Assembly: GCA_002914805.1 (NCBI GenBank)
Contig: JXTB01000098.1
Location: forward strand, 417,754-481,753
Source: Parasponia andersonii
Taxonomy: Eukaryota > Streptophyta > Magnoliopsida > Rosales > Cannabaceae
Direction of reading: 5' to 3'
Length of the DNA: 64,000 nucleotides
A model generated the notes under the pieces. That model saw only the letters and a program-made list of their open reading frames with translations, did not search any database and was not told where the DNA came from. Below are positions 10,282-22,160 of this stretch, in pieces; the first letter of the stretch is position 1, and every line of letters starts with the position of its first letter. Position numbers and translations under genes: made by a program.

Positions 10282-12429
10282 ACACTTTGGATGATAATTA
10301 GTGATTTCATGCTCAAGCTACTATAAGATCTCTTAATTGTCAAAAGCTTTCTCATCTATATACCAAAACTTTTTTTCGAAGACCTTTTTTTTTTTTGATA
10401 AATTAAAGGATTTATTTTTCAAATATTATCAAATTTTATAATATCATTATTAAAATGTGATAGAACAGAGAGATAAAATATTATACAAGATACTTTTTCA
10501 TGGTTTGGACCACTGCCTATTCCATGGGGTCGTGCGTCCGGAAAATGAGCGGTACTTATTAATTAGTAATATCAAAAATTACATCTCTTCAAAAAAATAT
10601 CAAAAGGTAAAAACATTAATTGACTTAAATACAAAAAACACTCTCTTTACTAATGCTGCAACACTATTATATTGAATTATTAATTACGTTCAGTGAGCAT
10701 CACTTAACTTTTGTTCATCCTCTGCAGTTACCTTAATATGGAGTCTTTATTATCATTCCTCTGTCTATTGTTTTCTACACTAGTTTTAAAATTTTATATT
10801 AATTAAAATTTAAAATTTAATTATTATTATTATTATTATAATATTAACTCTTAAGTACCTAATCTTTCTCTTTCCAACCCATTCTCTCCCTTTTTCCTTT
10901 TCTGTTGCCATACTTGCCCACTACTTATCACCTTCTCTCTTCTTTTCTTGTTCATTTCTACTTTCTCATCCCTAAGCCAAGAATTCTCCATTTCTCATAA
11001 TTGATTCTTTTTTTGCTGCTATTTTTTCTTAATTGCTTGGTAGAGGTTGTCTTTTTCAGGTTTCTGTTGTGGGTCAAAGCTAATCTTAATGGTGCTACAA
11101 ATTCATTTATTCTTGATGGAATAATAAATCTAGACCACTAGTGTTGTTGAGTTTTGAAGTGATTTATCAGTGGAAGAAAAAAAAACTTGTATTTTATTAT
11201 CAATATACTTGTTTCAACTAAATTACTGATTATATAGCAACTATGTTGGGCTTGGAACAACTAGTGCTAAAGAAGATAAAAAGAGAGTGAAAAAAAATAC
11301 ATCAATACTCGGGAGTTTCTCGATTGCAATAAAGAGGAGAAAAAGAAGGGGTGTGGGAAGTGTTGATGGAAAGAAGGAAAAAAATAAGATTGAGGGCTGA
11401 TTTAGGTATAAGAAAGGATATACTAAATTGTAAAAATATTTAATTTCTAAAGGTATGAAGAGTAAAGAGAGGGGTGGTAATAGAACCATTTTATAATTAT
11501 ATCTTGTAGCTTTTGATATTTTAAAATAAGAGCTATATTTGCACCTCACATGATTATTAAGGCATCCATAAAATAAATAAAATGATTAAGTCAGGATAAA
11601 GAAATCGAAAACCATGTTAAAAGCACCCTAAACATGCACTCTCAACCTAATTATCTTTCCTGCAAAGCCTTGAACTAAAACAAAATTAGTAGTTTTAATT
11701 TTTAAGATGAAAAGATTAAATTATTGAATCAAAAAATATTAGAGAAACAAATAATTAACACCAACAAAAATGAAACATAAGATATTAAAAAAAATTAAAA
11801 ATAAAACACAGCAAACTAAGTATAAAGTAAATAAATTTCATTTCATATGTTTTAATTTAAGATTAAAAAGATTATCAAATAAATTAGAACTAAAAGAGAT
11901 GAATTACGCATAAAAAGAAATTTGATTAGAAAAATAATAGGGCAAAATATGGAAGGAAATTTTGAACTGAAATATTCCTAGAAAATTGAAAAGGAACGAT
12001 AGATGAAGATAGAGTAGCTTGTTTCCCCTAAATTGTCTCATTTAATCATTTTATTTTTTAATAGGTATCTTTATGCGAAATTAGAGTGTATATATAATCT
12101 GTTATTTTAAAATTTAATTCCTCCAAAAAGTTACACTTTAGTCCTTTAGATTACAACATAACTTTTCTTTTTTTTGAAGAATACAACATAAAATTTTGAT
12201 TTCACTTATATAACATCTAGATAAATATTAATTGACGAAAATACACTCCTCATCAGTGTTTTGTAACGGAAAGTGTTTCTAAACAACTTCTCAATTAATA
12301 TAAAACCGTTACCAAACAAGCAAAAATTAAAAACATAACTTTTCTATTAATTTACAAATTATCTAAAACATCAACAACGAGAAGGGTGATAAGCTATTTA
12401 AAAATATTGCAATTTGTTTGCATGTTGGC

Positions 12430-12435
12430 CACGTG
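12430..12435. promoter_or_regulatory. G-box CACGTG upstream of the hydrolase gene
   Basis: GGCCACGTGGGG lies about 150 bp before the start codon at 12584. G-boxes bind bHLH and bZIP factors and are common in light- and stress-regulated plant promoters. Function here is inferred from position only. An (AT)n tract at 12487-12520 sits between the box and the gene. Confidence 0.5.
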
Positions 12436-12483
12436 GGGACATTCCAATCACGAAACCAACGTAGGGTCCTCATTTACGGCCTC

Positions 12484-12486
<3 letters not shown>

Positions 12487-12520
<34 letters not shown>
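12487..12520. repeat. (AT)n microsatellite near a start site
   Basis: About 34 bp of alternating A and T, ending some 64 bp before the hydrolase ATG, so it is in the core promoter or 5' leader. Confidence 0.9.
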
Positions 12521-12523
<3 letters not shown>

Positions 12524-12583
12524 GCCATGAGATCTCTCTACATAAAACTCATTCGACTGTCTTGACTCCCTATCTCCAAATTC

Positions 12584-15500
12584 ATGGCAAGCACAAGCTC
12601 TTTAACGCCATTTTCAAAGATTGATTTTTCTAAAAGAGCCGAGAAAGTTACTCTAATACAGCCATCACTGAGTCTCAGCAAGATTACTTCACTCCCTCGT
12701 AAAATTTATGGATTTTCTGGGATTAAGTCAGATGGGTTTGTTGTATTTTCTCGTTTGAATGATCCTGTTGCGGAAAAGAGCCTCGCTTCTTCGACCAACA
12801 ATGGTTCGGAGCTTCAAGTTCGTACCCGGTAATTGATATTTGATTCTTCAAAGTTTTGTATACTTTCGTTTTTAAAGAAATTAGTGGGAGAGAAAATGGC
12901 ATGAATAGTAGAATATGACTTAGTTCTGTTTTGAGAATTTTATGAGATGGAAGTAGTAAAGTACTTCAAGTTTGGTGGATTCTTATCCTTTTGATGAATC
13001 TTCTTAAAGCACATTGTTACGTGTGACTGCTAATTCCTGGTGTTCTAAGAGTTACGGCTTTGATTAGGATCGCTAGGTAATATATTAAGACTGTTTACTA
13101 ATCCGTAATAGAATAGGTGAAAATGGATTGGAAGGAAATAAGAAAGAATAAGTAAGAAAGAGATTGTCTTTTCTCCATAATTAATTGTTATATAAACACG
13201 TAAGTTATTTCATTTTTCTTTTCTCTCTCTGTTACGGATTAGTAAACATGTCATAACATTAGTATTCCTATTGATGCTATTTGGATCAGCAATCTGTTTG
13301 AAAACTTTATAACTAGATCTTGTGCCGTCCAATCATGAGAGACAATGATAGAAACTTGAGAGGGAGCAACAATGTAACTTGGTGAGATGACTCCTAATGT
13401 TTTCTGGGTATTGAAAAGCTGGAGTGTAATTCTTGGGATATGGGGAGTGTCATTGGGCTTTCTGGGGCCTTTCGGGTAGATAAAACGTAAGTACTTGTGT
13501 TCTTTATTTATTTATTTATTTATTTATTTTGTGTGTGTTTGTTCGCTTAGATCAAAATTCAATAGAGAATTTAAAGTGAAACTATGTTCTTGGCTATGTG
13601 AGTTCTACGACGACACGGATAATACACAAGAAATCAGATCCTCAGTCATAAGTCTGATGTCTCAAGTCATCCGCAACTAATGAATGAATGACTCGGAATA
13701 TTGAAAATTTAAATAAAACTGACTAGGCATTATCAAATATGAATTGGTTTTAGAGAATAGGAGTGTCATAATTACATCATTATTCCAAAAATCCTATAGA
13801 AGAGAAGAATAGTAAAACAAGACACTTGACGTTTCAGGGGAAAATTTAGTTGCAGAGATAAGGGTATCACATTTACATTACTAGTTCCTTATTTCTCACA
13901 ATGAAGAGAAGCATAGGTGAAGACCCTATGTGTATGGCCGTGATTTAAGCCCATCCCATTCTGGTTTGGCCTAAAACAATTCTTACTTTTCATAGTTTTT
14001 TCCCTTTTCTTTGGAGGTGATTAGGTTGGGAGCATTCAGTTTTCTATGTATGCTAGATTTTCCAAGTCCAACTCCTCATGAATGATGATCTGGCCGTAAA
14101 AGTTAGATGTGAAGTATGTTGATCAAACATGATGATTAAGTTTTCTTTTTAAATTTGTTTTACAGAAATTCCTTCAACTATAGCCATATTTAATGTAATG
14201 TTATCAATGCTGAATCTTCGGCTTTCTTGATCTTAACCTTGTACTTGTGTGTAATGTAGCATGTGGAACTGGAGGGGTTATTCCATCCGCTATCAGTATT
14301 CGGGAACCAGTGGCCCTGCATTAGTATTGATTCATGGTTTTGGAGCTAACAGGTCTGCATCATTCACATTTTGCTTCGCTTAGCAGACAAATAATTGGTG
14401 TATAGGTAATATTATGTGAACAAATTGCTCATCCGATCTACAAATACATTTACCGTGAACAAAATAATACAAGTGCTCTCTTTACTGTATGCTTCTTGTG
14501 AAACTTCCATGGAAGTGGTACAGATTAAAGTTCCACAAGGAAGATAGCAATTTTGTTAGTTTTTTCTGTTTCCACCATGAACTCATTGTGTGTTAGCTTG
14601 AAACCTTTGAATCAACCTTTTGTGATTCTGCTGTTTCATTTATTGGCCTAATTCTGTGAAAATTCCTCTTGTATTGTTTATCTTAGCTGATCCTGATTCG
14701 GGGTTACTCTTTAAATTTGTATCTGAAGAATAAACTCGTTGGTAATATACCATTTTCTTATGATTTTTTAGAAAGATAGAGCTTTCTGAATGGTAATGAT
14801 TACTATATTCTCCTAAATAATGAAAGAAAAATGGGAATATGGTCACACACAATCAGATTGGTAATTATTTCAGTTTCAGTTATCGATCGTTCATGGTACT
14901 GATGCTTCTTGTTTCCTTCTTTTTTTGGCTTGGAATACGAGACATACTCATGGGATTACCTAAGGACTCATTGAGAGTAGATTTTCTTTTTTCTGGTTTA
15001 GTTACAAGTTGCAACCTAGAAGTCAGAGATTTTTTCAGTCATCGTATTGTGCAAACTTTTGTTCATCTTTCTTATTTCGTTCTTCTGGTAGGAGCTTCCA
15101 TTCTTCAGTTATGTTCATGTTTAATGTTCCAAGATGTCCTTGTAGATCTTAGTCTTTGGAGCTGTCAAGAAGCTTTGTTACATTTTACGTGTTTTCGTAG
15201 GTCTCATTCTTATTCTTTGTGATAGGTACTCATGATACACTTTGTTATTCTCTACAGTGACCACTGGAGGAAAAATATTCCAGTTCTTGCAAAATCACAT
15301 AGGGTGTACTCTATCGATCTTATTGGTTATGGATATTCAGACAAACCAAATCCTCGGCAATTTGGAGATACCTCCTTCTACACATTTGAAACATGGGCCA
15401 CCCAGCTAAACGATTTCTGTAAGGAAGTGGTTAAGGATGAAGCATTCTTTATTTGCAACTCCATTGGAGGTGATTATCCTTCTAATATTTGGTTACTAGA

Positions 15501-17650
15501 GATCAGTCCTTGGATATGAGCGTCGATGCTTATTCTGGCATTGGTATTGAGCTGAAAAAGTTGAGAACAGAAATAAAATAAATGTAACCATTTTCATTGT
15601 CTCCAGAATCGTATAGCAGCCATACAAATCATTATATTATCTGTTTTTTCATTTACGTGAAAAGTCACTTCCCAGATGATGTGCTTGATTTTGTTTGTTC
15701 ATATCATCTTTATCATGCTTGTCGTATTTACTCAAGGAAGCCACTAGGCCGCAGGGTGGTGCTCTCTTCTTTTTTAAAACTTTTAACTTGGAAGATTAGC
15801 TTAATATATCCCTTACGACATCGTTCCTGGAATTCTTATAGGAGTTGTTGGTCTTCAGGCAGCAGTTATGGAACCGAAGATATGTAAGGGTATCATGCTT
15901 CTAAACATATCTCTTAGAATGCTTCATATTAAAAAACAGCCATGGTTTGGAAGACCTTTTATCAGATCATTTCAGAATTTGCTTAGGTAAAAAAAGGAGT
16001 TTGTATTTCTTCCTCTTTAAAGTTTTTAGTTCTATGGTGCCATCTCAATATTCAGGGTTGCCGTGTTGATTCTGCAGGAGTACAGCAGTAGGTCAGTATT
16101 TCTTCAAATCTGTTGCCACACCAGAAGCAGTGAGGAATATCCTCAGCCAGGTGTGTTTCAAGGCTAAATTTCAAAAAGAAGAACAAACATGGTATATAAT
16201 GACCAATATGCTACTGTAGTTAGTTATTTGTCCACCACAAGTTAAAGAACATAGAATGAGTCTACTTTCCCGCTGAGCCTGATCTTATTGTTGCACTGAA
16301 TCATGCTAAATTTTAAATGAATTATTGCCGGTCCCTGATTTGGATATTGTTTCTTTATCCTCGAGATGCGATTTGTGACTTTAGGACAGTTTCTTAATCC
16401 TCTAGAAATCAAAAGATAACCTTGGTGATTTACATGAGTGTTGCCAGATGAGGAACTGGCCTAGACAAAGGAAACAAGTAATGGAAGGGTTAATTGAACA
16501 TTGAAAAATATAGTCATTTAGTCTTCTAGCAGATGGCAAAGGATTTACTATGGTCAAACTCAGAATATGTGGATTCAATTGGATTATTTTGTACAAAGTT
16601 CAGGTTTGAAAAATCTTGTAGTAATTGATGAAGCAGCCTTCTAACAATTACTACCGTAAGGGAAGAGATCGATGTGATCGGCAGTTATTTGTATAGAAAA
16701 GCTACCAATTATGAAAAAATACAATAAAAGTCTGCTTGAGTAAACTCGAAACTAAACATCATCTGTCCTAACTCCTAAGAAGCATTTTATAACATCAAAT
16801 ACTATAGACGATTTATCCTTTTGTTGGCTTCATCTGTTTTGCTTGCTTGTAACAAATTGCATTTCAGTGCTACCATGATACTACCCAAGTGACAGAGGAA
16901 CTAGTTCAGAGCATCCTGCTTCCGGGACTTGAGCCCGGCGCTGCAGACGTTTTTCTCGAGTTTATTTGTTACTCAGGTGGCCCTCTTCCAGAGGAGTTAT
17001 TGCCTCAGGTGAAGGTCGGTATCATAAACAGAAATGTGTCATACCAATTATATTTTTCCGTAGCTAAATGCTACTTTTTGTATTCTGTATAATCACACTG
17101 CTTCTATTTTGTTTCCCTCCCTTTGCAGTGTCCTGTTTTGATAGCATGGGGTGATAAAGATCCATGGGAACCCATTGAACTTGGAAGAGCCTTTAAGAAT
17201 TTTGATTCTGTTGAAGACTTTGTTGTGCTTCCGAGTGTTGGGCACTGCCCTCAGGTATTTCCCTCTCACCAGTGCACTCCAACGTGCTATTTGAAGTTCT
17301 GAACTGCTTTTGGGGACATTTCATTTCTAAATCAAGTGAAAATTTAGCTTCCAAAAAAATTGGAGCTTATTTTACATATTGAGAGACAACATGCATTTCA
17401 TTTATTTGTTTTGCATACGGGGCTGTAGTTTTGACTTTAAGAATCCAAAAACTCAGTTCGAATTTAGACATGTGACACGTAACAGGTGCAAATTTCTTCC
17501 TTTAACATTAGTGATTATCGTAACTCAGACTCGTGTTTGTTGGTTTGCATGAAGGATGAAGCACCTACTCTTGTGAACCCACTCGTGGAGTCATTTGTGG
17601 CTCGCCATGCTGCGTCTTCAGCTGGCCTTACGTCGAGTACCTCATCATAG
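12584..17650 (+). CDS. Alpha/beta hydrolase, probably chloroplastic
   Basis: Eight exons: 12584-12828, 14260-14352, 15258-15469, 15842-15986, 16078-16150, 16868-17014, 17129-17254, 17555-17650. They join in frame to 378 aa with GT..AG introns. The first 60-80 residues are rich in Ser, Thr and Lys with few acids, like a transit peptide. The fold is complete: oxyanion motif HGFG at 107-110, nucleophile elbow CNSIGG with Ser181, Asp316 in WGDKDPW, and His344 in VGHCPQ. The elbow has Cys where most families have Gly. I recall the same CNSIGG in the Arabidopsis relative At5g38520, so it looks like a subfamily trait. It belongs with the plant plastid hydrolases around pheophytinase, but it is not pheophytinase itself as far as I can tell. 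Substrate unknown. A MITE sits in intron 1. Confidence 0.9.
13089..13253. mobile_element. Tourist-like MITE in intron 1 of the hydrolase gene
   Basis: 165 bp with inverted ends. The left end reads GACTGTTTACTAATCCGTAA; the reverse complement of the right end reads TGACATGTTTACTAATCCGT. TAA flanks both sides (13086-13088 and 13254-13256), which fits the 3-bp TWA duplication of PIF/Harbinger (Tourist) elements. There is no coding capacity. It lies entirely inside an intron. Confidence 0.7.
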
Positions 17651-19727
17651 CATGTTTAGCTTCACGGTATTCATTTTTTCACTAAACATTACTGCATTAG
17701 TTTCCCAAGATAAGATCATTGCTTGCAGGACTTGAATATCTTATTCTTTGGTATAGTGCTCCACAAAATCCTGAATTCAATCAAAATGGAAGGCCGGCCT
17801 AATCTTTAGATACAACGCCTTTTACACACTGCTATACATTACGTCTTCTAGGAAAGTAAATTTGGACATAATTGTCCTCTGAAATTGGTACAATTGTAAA
17901 AGCTACTTGTTTGATGGTACATCTATTTGACATTTAGCTACTTTATCTTGTTCAAAAACTATTGGAACTTATTCTGGTTTTTGTGAAATTTTCTCCCGCC
18001 CCCGGTTTGTGTTCTTGGGTTCATGTAAAGAAACAAGAAGTTCTTCATTTCTCTTTTCTTTTCTTTTTTTTTTTTCCCTTTTTTAATTTACTGTCCACTT
18101 TCCTTTTCTTGTTCTTTTTTTCCCTTTTCTAGTGTAGCTTTGCCTTCATAAGGCCTTACATTAAGAGTATATAGACAAATGAGATCATCATCTGGCCTTT
18201 TTCATCATGTCATTACTTTCAACAAGAGGAAGAAAAGTCACACTTACATTGTTGGTTTAAAGTTGCCCCAAAATTCATCATAGCAAAGATCTCTCTTTCC
18301 ACTCGCAATCCTTGTTTCAAGCCCAAATTGCAGTGTCTGTTTTTTCTCATAATTTAATTATTATTATTATTATTATTATAAAAAAGCAAGTTGATTGAAG
18401 CACAGATTTGCCAATATGAGGCAAGGCAAGGACAAATTATGATAGCTATACTGTTCAAGTAATCCGTAGCAAATTCTTTGAGCTTAGACTTGGTTACTCA
18501 CTTTGATAGCTACATGAAACTTTAGCTTGAGTTGCCTCATGTTTTGCTGAGCTAAAGATGACTATTTGGGTGTTTTGTCATTTCCCCATAGCCCCACAAC
18601 CATGGACTCCAGTGCCCACATTTCAACCAAAAGAAACAAACAAAAAAAACATAACAAATGAACTGAGAGCTCAACAACCCAAGTCAATACAAATATTTAA
18701 AATGAAAGAGGGTTCGGTTACTTTGTAATTTGACAATATTTATGTCTTTATTTTTTAAAAAAAATAATAAAATGTGCAGATGTTGTTTGGCATAATCTTC
18801 GTCATCCATTTCACACTAATCATTTCGACTTCAAAGTTGGTAAATGGGAAATATAAGCACGAAAATTTGGAAATGATGGCCAACCACTTATATGAAAAGT
18901 GCTATCTAGCCCAGCAGCCTCAAGTCAATTATTTTAGAACGCCAACTTCTGTTGCCTTTTATTTGTTTTTATGTACATATATTTGTATTAATACATGTCT
19001 ATTGACTTCTTGTTCAAGTATATATTACTTTGTGATTAAAAAATCATAAAATAAGTATGTGACTCGTTGTATAGTTTCTAATCACAATTAAATTGATGCT
19101 AAAACGAGGTAACGTCGGTCATTAATTAGAAAATGATGTTTAACTAATCATGCTTAATCGCCACTTGAACCTTTCTAATGTTATTGGATTATTTGCTGAG
19201 TAACACTGTCACGTGAAATATGATAATATATAATAGTACTACCTTAATTGCTATACTTTCATACCTACCTCTTCTGTTTCCAGTTTTTTTGGCTATCTTT
19301 TTTAAGCAAAATAATTAGAGCATGAGATCCTTTTAAAAGAATCAACGGTGGCCCCACATTCTAATAATTGTCTGTAATGCACGCTTGAACCCTAGGTCAG
19401 CCCAAAGTTCATTCAGAAAGAAACCATGTAGTTAATTCAATACCCATCATTACTACATCATGGATGATGATGATTACAGCGAACACATTATTCCTCTCCT
19501 CCCCTTTGTAGGAAATTAGAGTGTCTTTTTTTCTTCTCTTTTTTTTGTCTTTTTTTCTTCTCTTTTTTTTTTTTACACATTATTTTAATAAATGTCACTT
19601 TGTCTCTTTTGGTCGGTTATATATATTTTTACACTTAATATATCTACTTATATACTAATTTTAGTTTATATATTCAGCATGTTAGTTTTTAGCACAAATA
19701 ATGTTCATAGCAATAATTGTTGTACCA
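17651..19727. other. 3' flank of the hydrolase gene and intergenic DNA
   Basis: It begins with the hydrolase 3' UTR region. Pyrimidine runs (near 18050 and 19540) and an (ATT)n run (near 18360) are present. The 91-codon frame at 18774-19049 starts with a hydrophobic stretch but has no recognisable family or neighbouring exon; I do not call it a gene. Confidence 0.5.
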
Positions 19728-20162
19728 CTTTGAATTAAGAATTTTTAACTTACGTAATAATGGACTTGAATTATATAATCATTATAACAATAAGTTTTTT
19801 GTCACAAACTGTATAGAAATAAGTCATTATAAAGTATATAATTTAGTAACTATAATCAAGAATGAGATTCCAAATTTTTAACTTTCACAGAAACTACTAA
19901 GATTTATACAATTATTGTAACAAAGATTTTTTTTTTCCATAAACTGTTAAAGTTTTAACAGAAATGAGTCATGTGTATTGTATACAGTTTAGTAACTATG
20001 AATAAAAACGAGATTATAACTAATAAAAGTAAATAATGACAACTTATAAGTTTAGTCTATAACTATTTAATATTCAAGAACTAATAGTTTATGACAAAGG
20101 AGTTGTTACTGTTACAGTTACATAATTCATGAATAATTATTATGTAAGTTAAAAATTCAAAG
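19728..20162. mobile_element. Foldback element (MITE-like), about 435 bp
   Basis: The left end reads CTTTGAATT, then TTTTTAACTTACGTAATAAT. The reverse complement of the right end reads CTTTGAATTTTTAACTTACA, then TAATAAT. The arms stay similar for about 130 bp. Inside, two diverged direct copies share CATAAACTGT/CACAAACTGT, TTTAGTAACTAT and GAGATT (about 19800-19870 and 19935-20015). ACCA flanks both sides, too short to classify. It has no coding capacity and lies about 1.2 kb upstream of LOG. Confidence 0.6.
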
Positions 20163-20291
20163 ACCAAAATAGAATAATGAATACATGAACCATTACTATT
20201 ATTAACTCTAATTTTTTTACAATAATTTAAAAAAAAATTACTTAAAATAGACTTAAAATTCTGCGACTTTTGATATAAGACCCATTGTTTG

Positions 20292-20311
20292 NNNNNNNNN
20301 NNNNNNNNNNN
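20292..20311. other. Assembly gap (20 N)
   Basis: A run of N followed by poly-T, so the true length of the homopolymer is unknown. Confidence 0.99.
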
Positions 20312-21107
20312 TTTTTTTTTTTTTGACAAAATCAATATATAGAGAAGGAAAATGAGGAAAAAAATTGCCCCCTAAAGTTATATAATTATTTGGTAGTCTC
20401 GATCTAGATTAAACAATTTATATGCACATTCCATGTGATATTAAGAATGCTTAGAGATTTAATAATCCGGACCCTCGATCCTTACCAACTCTTGAACCGA
20501 TGTGTTTCTTCTTCCATTAAAATCTAATGAATAATATTTTTGTTTTTAGGTCAAATGTAATGCGTAATGCATATAAATAAAGATTTATATGATCTTAATC
20601 TTCATGATGGACTTGCAATTTTCTTTTTTTTCTTTTTTTTTTCCTCACGAGCATCTTTGTTTTTATAAAGATGTTGTCCAAAGCATCTTAATAGGCCAAG
20701 ATGCGTTATAAGAAATAGTTAAGCAATTAGCATGAATTCTTATTGGTCATGAACAATATAATATAGAGTCACAATTTTTAGAATATTATACAGCTATCAA
20801 GTGTTTTATTTTCTTTCGTGCAACATGTGCCAAAGTCTTTGTTCCTCCTCTCATAAAAATCATCCATATAAAATTTCTAATAATTATTAATGCTAGATGA
20901 GTCATACTAACTTAAAACATCAGTTCATGCAGTTCACTTCTGACTTAGCAATATAGTACACAATTATAGGAGATGAATCTCTCGCTACATCCAAGGAAGA
21001 TGATAAAATCTGATATATAAGGGACGCAAATTAAGATTGACATAATATAAGGAAAGTACATAAGAATCGGTTTTGACTTGGACATTACTTGAATTATTTG
21101 GCTTCTA
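20312..21107. other. Intergenic, upstream of LOG
   Basis: AT-rich DNA with poly-T and poly-pyrimidine runs. No gene or repeat structure is clear. Confidence 0.5.
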
Positions 21108-21243
21108 CACGTGGGTCAGTGAAAACAAACAAGCATCAGTACCTGTCACGTGCCTTATAATATTCAACAAGTCCTACAACAAAGTGCTTGACTCAGCATA
21201 TATCATTATGATATATGTATGGTCATTTTACAATCTATATATA
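21108..21243 (+). promoter_or_regulatory. LOG promoter: two G-boxes and a TATA-like site
   Basis: CACGTG occurs at 21108-21113 and again at 21147-21152, and TATATATA lies at 21236-21243, about 127 bp before the LOG start codon. The order (paired G-boxes, then TATA, then leader) fits a plant promoter. Paired G-boxes suggest bHLH or bZIP control (light, ABA or stress), but this is inferred from motif and position only. Confidence 0.5.
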
Positions 21244-21369
21244 CATTACATATTAGGTAGACATATTGTCATATTAGGCTATAGAGACTTCAAATTAAGA
21301 GAAGGGCAAATTGGTTTTTATTGAATTTATTGTGATCAACTCGTTTTAATCAAGTGAAGGAGAAAGACA

Positions 21370-22112
21370 ATGGGCAAGTTCAAAAGGGTCTGTGTCTATT
21401 GTGGAAGCAATTCAGGGAATAAAAAGATTTTCAGTGATGCAGCTCTTGATCTTGGAAGAGAATTAGTAATTTTCTTCTCTCTTCTCTCTCTAACATCCAC
21501 TCACACACATATATACATATCATACATATAATGCCTACCTAGATACATGTACTTACATATATTTATAGATTTCCTATATGGGTTTTGATTATTATTTGAA
21601 GGGTATATGTTCAAAATATTTGCAGGTGGAGAGGAATATAAATTTGGTGTATGGAGGAGGGAGTGTGGGACTGATGGGGTTGGTTTCACAGACAGTTTAT
21701 GATGGTGGATGTCATGTTATTGGGTAAGCAATATAATCATCAACTAAGACTCAAATTCCAACTTAATATGGAGATAATATATATATATATATATATATAT
21801 ATAGGAAGGGATGCAGCTTAACTAAGCAATAAAGCTTATATATGAATCTACTCAGTCTACTTATGTTCTCATTTGGGTTATTAAATGCACAATGCTTCAA
21901 TAATTTAGTCCTTAATTTTGTAGTAAGACGTGTTGTTTGCCCTCTGTAGTAGCTAATATATGCTAGTATATTGATCCTGGATGTATTAATTTACTCCGAT
22001 TGTGAATTTAGTATTAGGATTGACCCTTCTTTGATCCTAATATTTTTTTTTATTCTGGGCTAGAATTATTCCCAGAGCTCTTGTTCCAGCTGAGGTATGA
22101 ATTTCTCTTTCC

Positions 22113-22160
<48 letters not shown>

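Larger units (their letters stand above)
9677..12583. other. Intergenic, AT-rich; possible LTR relic
   Basis: No supported gene. It contains a possible copia-type LTR relic (about 9881-10281), an (ATT)n run near 10820, and pyrimidine-rich stretches that create low-complexity frames such as 11241-11549 (-). The last 170 bp form the promoter side of the hydrolase gene, with a G-box and an (AT)n tract. Confidence 0.5.

Noticed and set aside
11241-11549. 102-codon minus-strand frame rich in Leu, Phe, Pro and Ser
   Set aside because: It is a low-complexity translation of a purine-rich stretch, with no domain or conserved start.
18774-19049. 91-codon frame with a hydrophobic N-terminus, possibly a secreted peptide
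   Set aside because: No recognisable mature motif, no spliced partner exon, and a low-complexity C-terminal half. The hydrophobic start alone is expected by chance in AT-rich DNA.
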